A stretch of 18,181 bases of DNA, taken from positions 1-18,181 of the forward strand of contig JAJZHC010000011.1 of the NCBI GenBank assembly GCA_021804705.1. The letters run 5' to 3'. Below the pieces are notes generated by a model that was not told the origin of the DNA, searched no databases, and worked only from the letters and a program-made list of their open reading frames with translations. Position numbers and translations under genes: made by a program. Origin of the DNA: Pseudomonadota bacterium (GTDB taxonomy: Bacteria > Pseudomonadota > Gammaproteobacteria > Burkholderiales > Ferrovaceae). This document shows positions 14,236 to 18,181 of this stretch, piece after piece (position 1 is the stretch's first letter; each line of letters begins with the position of its first letter).

Positions 14236-14715
14236 TCACCTTCTGCCATAGACCAGCGCTGCAGGTCGAACCGGTGCTGCCGCTTCTGACTTTGCTGCAG
14301 GAATCATTTCTGGCGTCATGCCGACACCTTGGGGTTGGCGAATGCTCTCCCAGGCTCCGCGCAACTCCGCCAGCAACCGGCTTACTTCATCCAGTACAGC
14401 GCCATCATTGTGGAGATTGGCAAACACCAGGCGCTGGCACATGTAGTCGTAGAGCGCCGCCAGGTTATGGGCCAGATCGCCCCCAACCTCCTTGTTGAGG
14501 CTGGCCTTGAGGCCGGCATCGATGATGGAGATGGCATGCGAGATGGATTTTCCCTTGGCCGCAACCTCCTTGCGCAGCAAGTGATTTTTGGCGGTGGCAA
14601 TGGCCAGCAAAGCGCCCTGATAGAGCAGCAAAATCAACTTGTGGGAATCGGCCGAACTGACGCCGGTTTCGATGCCCACATCGGTATATGCCTTGAGTTT
14701 TATGCCTGCATTCAT
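14236..14715 (-). CDS. fliS: Flagellin export chaperone FliS
   Basis: FliS binds the flagellin C-terminus in the cytosol, preventing early polymerisation and delivering it to FlhA. The 159-residue protein starts MNAGIKLKAYTDVGIETGVSSADSHKLILLLYQGALLAIATAKNHL. It continues with the helical AISIIDAGLKASLNKEVGGDLAHNLAALYDYMCQRLVFANLHND and LLAELRGAWESI, all typical of FliS. The last 30 residues are an Ala/Pro-rich tail that goes beyond the usual core. The ATG at 14715 has GGA about six bases upstream and lies 12 bases after the fliD stop. Its flagellin client is encoded nearby at 17245-18181. Confidence 0.96.
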   Translation of the reverse strand: MNAGIKLKAYTDVGIETGVSSADSHKLILLLYQGALLAIATAKNHLLRKEVAAKGKSISHAISIIDAGLKASLNKEVGGDLAHNLAALYDYMCQRLVFANLHNDGAVLDEVSRLLAELRGAWESIRQPQGVGMTPEMIPAAKSEAAAPVRPAALVYGRR

Positions 14716-14727
14716 GGTTGATCCGCT

Positions 14728-16737
14728 CTAGCGAAGTTGAGCCAATTGTTGCGTCAAATAGGAACTGGTCTGACTCATGGTGCCCAGGGTGACATTCAGC
14801 GCTGAATACTGGGCCGTCAGTGCCGCCTGGATATTGGTCAGGCGGCTTTGCCATGCCGTAATCTGGTTATTGATGCCGTTGACCGTGGTATTAAGACCAT
14901 TGGTTTCAGCGGCAATGGGGCCGTTGAATGGGTCCAGCATCGAGGTGGCAATGTTATTGAGCGTGACGGCATACCCTTGCGAATAGCCCACGGTGCCGCG
15001 GCTGCCTGTAGTGCCCCCTGCAATCTGGATGACCAGACCGTTGCTGTTACCGGTAGTAGAGGTCAGCATCTGTCCGCTACCCGTGGCCGATTGGCCATTG
15101 ATGGAACCCGCCACATCGCGCCCATTGCTCTGGATCGGGGTGGACCCCAGCAACCCGGCACTGGCATTGCCTCCCGTGACTGCCACACTGGAGGTGGAAC
15201 CATAATCACTGGCCGTAATGCCCAGCACCCCTGCATTCTGGGTGACGGATACGGATTTACCCGCTGCCGTCAGCCCTGACGAACCATTGATGAGCGACTG
15301 CAATTGTGTCGCGAGGGATGCTGCGGTATAGGTGCCGGGAGGCACCACGATGGTGGTGGCAATCCCATCCACGGTGAGGTTCAACGTGTCGTTGCTGCCC
15401 TGGGTAATCGTCAACCCGGCCGCCGCCGAGCCGGTCAGGCTGCCCTGGGTAGCCAACTGGGTGACATTGACGGCATAGCTGCCCGGTTGCGTGGCACTGC
15501 CCGCCGCCGTAAAGCTGACCAGGCTGTCGGTTGCCTTGCCGACAGTGGCAAAGAGGCTGGCAATATCGCTGGAATTGGTGCTGATGGCGTTGTTGAGCTG
15601 GGTGGTGTTCACCGCAAGGCTGCCATCTTTCTGGAACGTCACCCCGATCTCGGACAGTGTGGAATAGGTGGTGGTGGTATTGCCGATGGCCTGGTTCAGC
15701 GCTGCGTGCATCTGCGTCTGGATGGCGTTGACCATGGGGTCACCCATGAGCACGCCGCCCGTGCCGGAGGCGCTGTTGAAACTGGTCACGCTCTGTATGG
15801 CCGTGTTCAGCGCGTTATACGCCGTGACGAAGGAATTGATGGCTGATGTGATGCCCGTGCTGTTGTTGGCCACGGTTACCGTCGCTGGCGTGGTCGTGAT
15901 GGCGCCCAGATTGAGCGTCAAACCCTGAATGACGTTGGTCACCGTATTGGTGCTTTGGGTGACCGCAATGCCATTCACGGTCAGTTGGGCATTCTGCGCC
16001 GCAGTGGTTTGCGTCAGGTCCTGCGTACCGGCAGGATTCTCGCTGAGCAGGCTGCTCAGGGTGGCGTCCCCGCTGACGGCAATCTGCATGCTGTTGCTGG
16101 CCCCCGAGGGGCCGGTCAACACCAGGCGATAGGGTGATGCGCTGCCATCGTTGACGATGCTGGCTGTGACACCCATATTGGCCGCATTGATGGCTGCGGC
16201 AATGCCGGAGAGGGAGTTGTTGCTGCTGTTGATGGTGACGGTTTTGGTGGCGTTGCCATTGGGCGTGAACGTAGCGCCGCTGTAGGTGCCGCTACTGAGT
16301 GTGCCCCCGCTGATGGTGCCGAAATTGAACGTCAGCGTGGTGGCGGCCCCGCTGCCAATGGCGGCGCTTGAACTGGTCTGGCCTGCAGCCACCAGGCTTT
16401 GCGCCTGGGCCAGCGCCGATACGGCCACCGAATAACTGCCTGCGGTCGCATTACTGGCGGCAGACACGCCCAGCGAGGGGTTTGTCGAAGTGGCTGTGAG
16501 CGACTGGAACTGGCTTGCAGTCGTCAGCCCCTGCACGGCGGTCTGAAACGAGGAGAGCGCCCCCTGCACGGAACCCACGGCAGTGATCTGGGTCTGGTAG
16601 CTGGCCACCTGCTTTTGCAGCAGGGTCACCGGCTGGCTCTCCACCGTCATCAGCTGGCTGACAATGCTGGACACGTCAATCGAGTTTGTCGTGACCGGTG
16701 CCGCAGAGATGACTGAGTTGGAAGAAGTCACTGCCAT
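14728..16737 (-). CDS. fliD: Flagellar cap protein FliD
   Basis: FliD forms the cap at the filament tip that folds flagellin as it emerges. The 669-residue protein has the N-terminal coiled-coil region (residues 18-75, SIDVSSIVSQLMTVESQPVTLLQKQVASYQTQITAVGSVQGALSSFQTAV). A flagellin-IN-like module follows (about 165-220), then the C-terminal domain from about 285 (STGITSAINSFVTAYNALN, DGSLAVNTTQLNNAI). The C-terminal coiled coil closes it (QSRLTNIQAALTAQYSALNVTLGTMSQTSSYLTQQLAQL, 630-668). It is long for FliD: an extra Thr/Gly/Ala-rich module lies at about 405-590. AGGAG at 16744-16748, overlapping the flaG stop, lies six bases from the ATG. It is exported, with FliT as chaperone. Confidence 0.97.
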   Translation of the reverse strand: MAVTSSNSVISAAPVTTNSIDVSSIVSQLMTVESQPVTLLQKQVASYQTQITAVGSVQGALSSFQTAVQGLTTASQFQSLTATSTNPSLGVSAASNATAGSYSVAVSALAQAQSLVAAGQTSSSAAIGSGAATTLTFNFGTISGGTLSSGTYSGATFTPNGNATKTVTINSSNNSLSGIAAAINAANMGVTASIVNDGSASPYRLVLTGPSGASNSMQIAVSGDATLSSLLSENPAGTQDLTQTTAAQNAQLTVNGIAVTQSTNTVTNVIQGLTLNLGAITTTPATVTVANNSTGITSAINSFVTAYNALNTAIQSVTSFNSASGTGGVLMGDPMVNAIQTQMHAALNQAIGNTTTTYSTLSEIGVTFQKDGSLAVNTTQLNNAISTNSSDIASLFATVGKATDSLVSFTAAGSATQPGSYAVNVTQLATQGSLTGSAAAGLTITQGSNDTLNLTVDGIATTIVVPPGTYTAASLATQLQSLINGSSGLTAAGKSVSVTQNAGVLGITASDYGSTSSVAVTGGNASAGLLGSTPIQSNGRDVAGSINGQSATGSGQMLTSTTGNSNGLVIQIAGGTTGSRGTVGYSQGYAVTLNNIATSMLDPFNGPIAAETNGLNTTVNGINNQITAWQSRLTNIQAALTAQYSALNVTLGTMSQTSSYLTQQLAQLR

Positions 16738-16746
16738 GAAACGCTC

Positions 16747-17160
16747 CTAGGCCTTTTGCCGGATCAACGAACCGGCTTCCTGTTGCAGGCTGTCATCAAT
16801 GGCCTTGGCAATGGCCAGGGCCTGCTCTGAGGGAATCTGCTTGATGACCGTGCCGGTGCCATCCTCCACCACTTTCACCACAGTTTCCTTGGTGCTATGG
16901 TCCACGCTGAACGTCAGGCCGCGGTTGCTGAACTGCATGGACTGATTGATGCTGTTCACCGCTGCCTGGACCTGGGCGACGTTTTGCGCCGATGCGCCCT
17001 GACCGGCCTGCCCGCCCTGTGCCGGGGCTACTGGTGACGATAGCCCGGGAGGCTCGGTGGGCGGAGGGGCACCCCCTGTTGTGGGCACAGAAGACAAAGT
17101 CGACCCGTCGCCTGAAGGCGGGGTCGCGGGTATTGCGCTACCTAAATTCTGGATAACCAT
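16747..17160 (-). CDS. flaG: Flagellar protein FlaG
   Basis: FlaG proteins are small, poorly understood flagellar proteins, linked in some bacteria to filament length or polymerisation. The 137-residue protein has a Pro/Gly/Ser-rich N-terminal half (1-60). The conserved FlaG core follows (about 62-135): VAQVQAAVNSINQSMQFSNRGLTFSVDHSTKETVVKVVEDGTGTVIKQIPSEQALAIAKAIDD. The core is as expected; the N-terminal half is variable in the family. GAGG at 17167-17170 lies six bases before the ATG. It is the first gene after the flagellin terminator and lies nine bases before fliD. Confidence 0.94.
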   Translation of the reverse strand: MVIQNLGSAIPATPPSGDGSTLSSVPTTGGAPPPTEPPGLSSPVAPAQGGQAGQGASAQNVAQVQAAVNSINQSMQFSNRGLTFSVDHSTKETVVKVVEDGTGTVIKQIPSEQALAIAKAIDDSLQQEAGSLIRQKA

Positions 17161-17178
17161 GATTATCCTCTACAAGTC

Positions 17179-17217
17179 AAAAATCTGGTTGACGGGAACA
17201 GGCTCCCATCAACCAGA
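17179..17217 (-). terminator. Intrinsic terminator of the flagellin gene
   Basis: On the minus-strand transcript, a 14-bp stem (arms 17217-17204 and 17197-17184, one U-G wobble) closes a six-base loop and is followed directly by five T residues (17183-17179). The same bases read from the plus strand would have an A-C mismatch in the stem, so the structure fits minus-strand transcription. It begins 28 bases after the fliC stop. Confidence 0.92.
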
Positions 17218-17244
17218 CTGTTTCGCTCAAAAGCCCATGTCAGG

Positions 17245-18181
17245 TTACTTCAGCAACGTCAGCACCGCATTGGGCATGGCGTTGGCCTGCGCCAACATGG
17301 CGGTACCGGCTTGCTGCAAGATCTGGGCCTGGGTCAGGCTTGCCGTGGTGGCGGCAAAGTCCGTGTCCTGAATCCGGCTTTGTGCTGCCGTCAGGTTCTG
17401 CACGCTGGTCTGCAGGTTGGTCACCACCGACTGGAAGCGGTTTTGCACTGCACCCATCTGACCCATGGCGCTGTTCACCGTGTTGATGGCGCCGTCGATG
17501 GTGGCGATGGCATTCGAGGCATCGCTAGCAGTGGATACATCCATGCTGGAAATGCTATTGATGGTGGAAGCCACTGTGGCTGCGGTCGTGCCTGTACTCA
17601 AACCCGCGTAGCCCACATTTGCCCCCCCCACCACGATACCCGTTGAGCTAGTGCTGGACAGGGACACCGTACCGTGATTGGTGACCACATTGTTTGCGGA
17701 GAGAACGGTTGTTCCAGTAGCGCCTGATCCAAAGCTGCCTGCTGTAGCCGTTGCCGATGTGCCCACCGTGGCCCCTGCGAAGCCAGCGTTAGCAAAGGTA
17801 CCACCCGACAGAACAGCTGAAGCGCCTAATGCAATGGTCGAACCGACGGTGACAGCCGTACCGTCAGCTTTTGTGATTTGCGCTGTGCCCGCTGCAAAAG
17901 ATCCTGACAGGGTGTAACCGGGGTTTGCGGTATTGAAGGCCGCCCAAGCCGAGTCCAGCGAGGCTGCTGTGGCAATATTCCCAGTAGTCACGCTATTCGT
18001 ATAGAGCGTCTTCCCATCAACCGTGTAGGTGATGGTTGTAGCAGTGGTGCCGCTAGCAATTGATGCGGTGGTAAACGTCCCTGATTCAATTGTTGTCGTC
18101 CCAGAGGTGGCAACCGAACCTTGCGAAAACCCGGTCTCATTCAGGTACGATGTCAGTTGCGCTGAAGCGGCAGCAGTGGCG
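17245..18181 (-). CDS. fliC: Flagellin (C-terminal part; start outside window)
   Basis: Flagellin is the exported filament subunit. The frame is open from the right edge to a TAA at 17245-17247, giving about 311 residues of the C-terminal part. The last roughly 95 residues are the conserved D1/D0 helix: NAIATIDGAINTVNSAMGQMGAVQNRFQSVVTNLQTSVQNL, then AQSRIQDTDFAATTASLTQAQILQQAGTAMLAQANAMPNAVLTLLK. Before this is a Thr/Gly/Ala/Ser-rich variable domain (D2/D3), with phrases such as YTVDGKTLYTNSV and FNTANPGYTLSGSF. The variable part has lower GC (about 52-55% in sampled 60-base lines) than the conserved end (about 63%). An in-frame GTG at 17991 is internal, not the start. It ends at its own terminator. 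Confidence 0.95.
   Translation of the reverse strand, partial: ATAAASAQLTSYLNETGFSQGSVATSGTTTIESGTFTTASIASGTTATTITYTVDGKTLYTNSVTTGNIATAASLDSAWAAFNTANPGYTLSGSFAAGTAQITKADGTAVTVGSTIALGASAVLSGGTFANAGFAGATVGTSATATAGSFGSGATGTTVLSANNVVTNHGTVSLSSTSSTGIVVGGANVGYAGLSTGTTAATVASTINSISSMDVSTASDASNAIATIDGAINTVNSAMGQMGAVQNRFQSVVTNLQTSVQNLTAAQSRIQDTDFAATTASLTQAQILQQAGTAMLAQANAMPNAVLTLLK

Noticed and set aside
14848..15846. Long plus-strand open frames opposite fliD
   Set aside because: They are antisense to fliD, with shadow composition driven by its Thr/Gly/Ala codons, and no ribosome binding site or family signal.

Overview
The window is almost entirely flagellar. It reads as a dense betaproteobacterial-type flagellar cluster (moderately high GC, roughly 60% by eye). 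The organism call rests on gene order and protein character: flaG-fliD-fliS-fliT followed by a second FliK-like gene, an orphan FlhB C-terminal-domain gene and a YcgR-type PilZ gene, then fliE divergent from one long fliF-to-fliR run. I cannot name a genus.

Layout from left to right. (1) At 1-649 (+) is the 3' part of a Gly/Ser/Thr-rich, His-run protein of unknown function. Its stop codon overlaps the stop codon of fliR, so the two genes converge. (2) From 11321 down to 646, all on the minus strand, lie fliF, fliG, fliH, fliI, fliJ, fliK, fliL, fliM, fliN, fliO, fliP, fliQ and fliR. Gaps are at most about 30 bp and there are several 4-11 bp overlaps, so this looks like one operon. It encodes the MS ring (FliF), the switch/C-ring (FliG, FliM, FliN), the cytosolic ATPase complex (FliH, FliI, FliJ), the export gate (FliO, FliP, FliQ, FliR), the hook-length ruler (FliK) and the stator-associated FliL. 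(3) fliE (MS ring-rod junction) is alone on the plus strand at 11485-11811, divergent from fliF across a 163 bp spacer. (4) From 17160 down to 11840 (minus) is a second probable operon: flaG, fliD (cap), fliS and fliT (export chaperones), a fliK-like gene, an FlhB-like small gene and ycgR (c-di-GMP flagellar brake). Its 3' end converges on fliE with only 28 bp between. (5) At 17245-18181 (minus) is the C-terminal part of a flagellin gene whose start lies beyond the right edge. A strong intrinsic terminator (17179-17217) separates it from flaG.

The genes cover most of the basal body, export machine, switch, cap, filament and brake. Not present here are flhA, a full-length flhB, the flg rod/hook genes, the mot and che genes, and any flagellar master regulator (FlhDC or FleQ/FlrABC type).

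I found no defence system, mobile element, CRISPR array, tRNA or rRNA. The points most worth a second look are the unknown His/Gly-rich protein, a 74-residue Ala/Pro insertion near the end of FliL, an extra duplicated-looking module in FliD, the paired FliK paralogues with an orphan FlhB-like domain lacking NPTH, the base-composition shift in the flagellin variable region, and the terminator sitting where a flaG promoter would be expected. No clearly novel system is visible.
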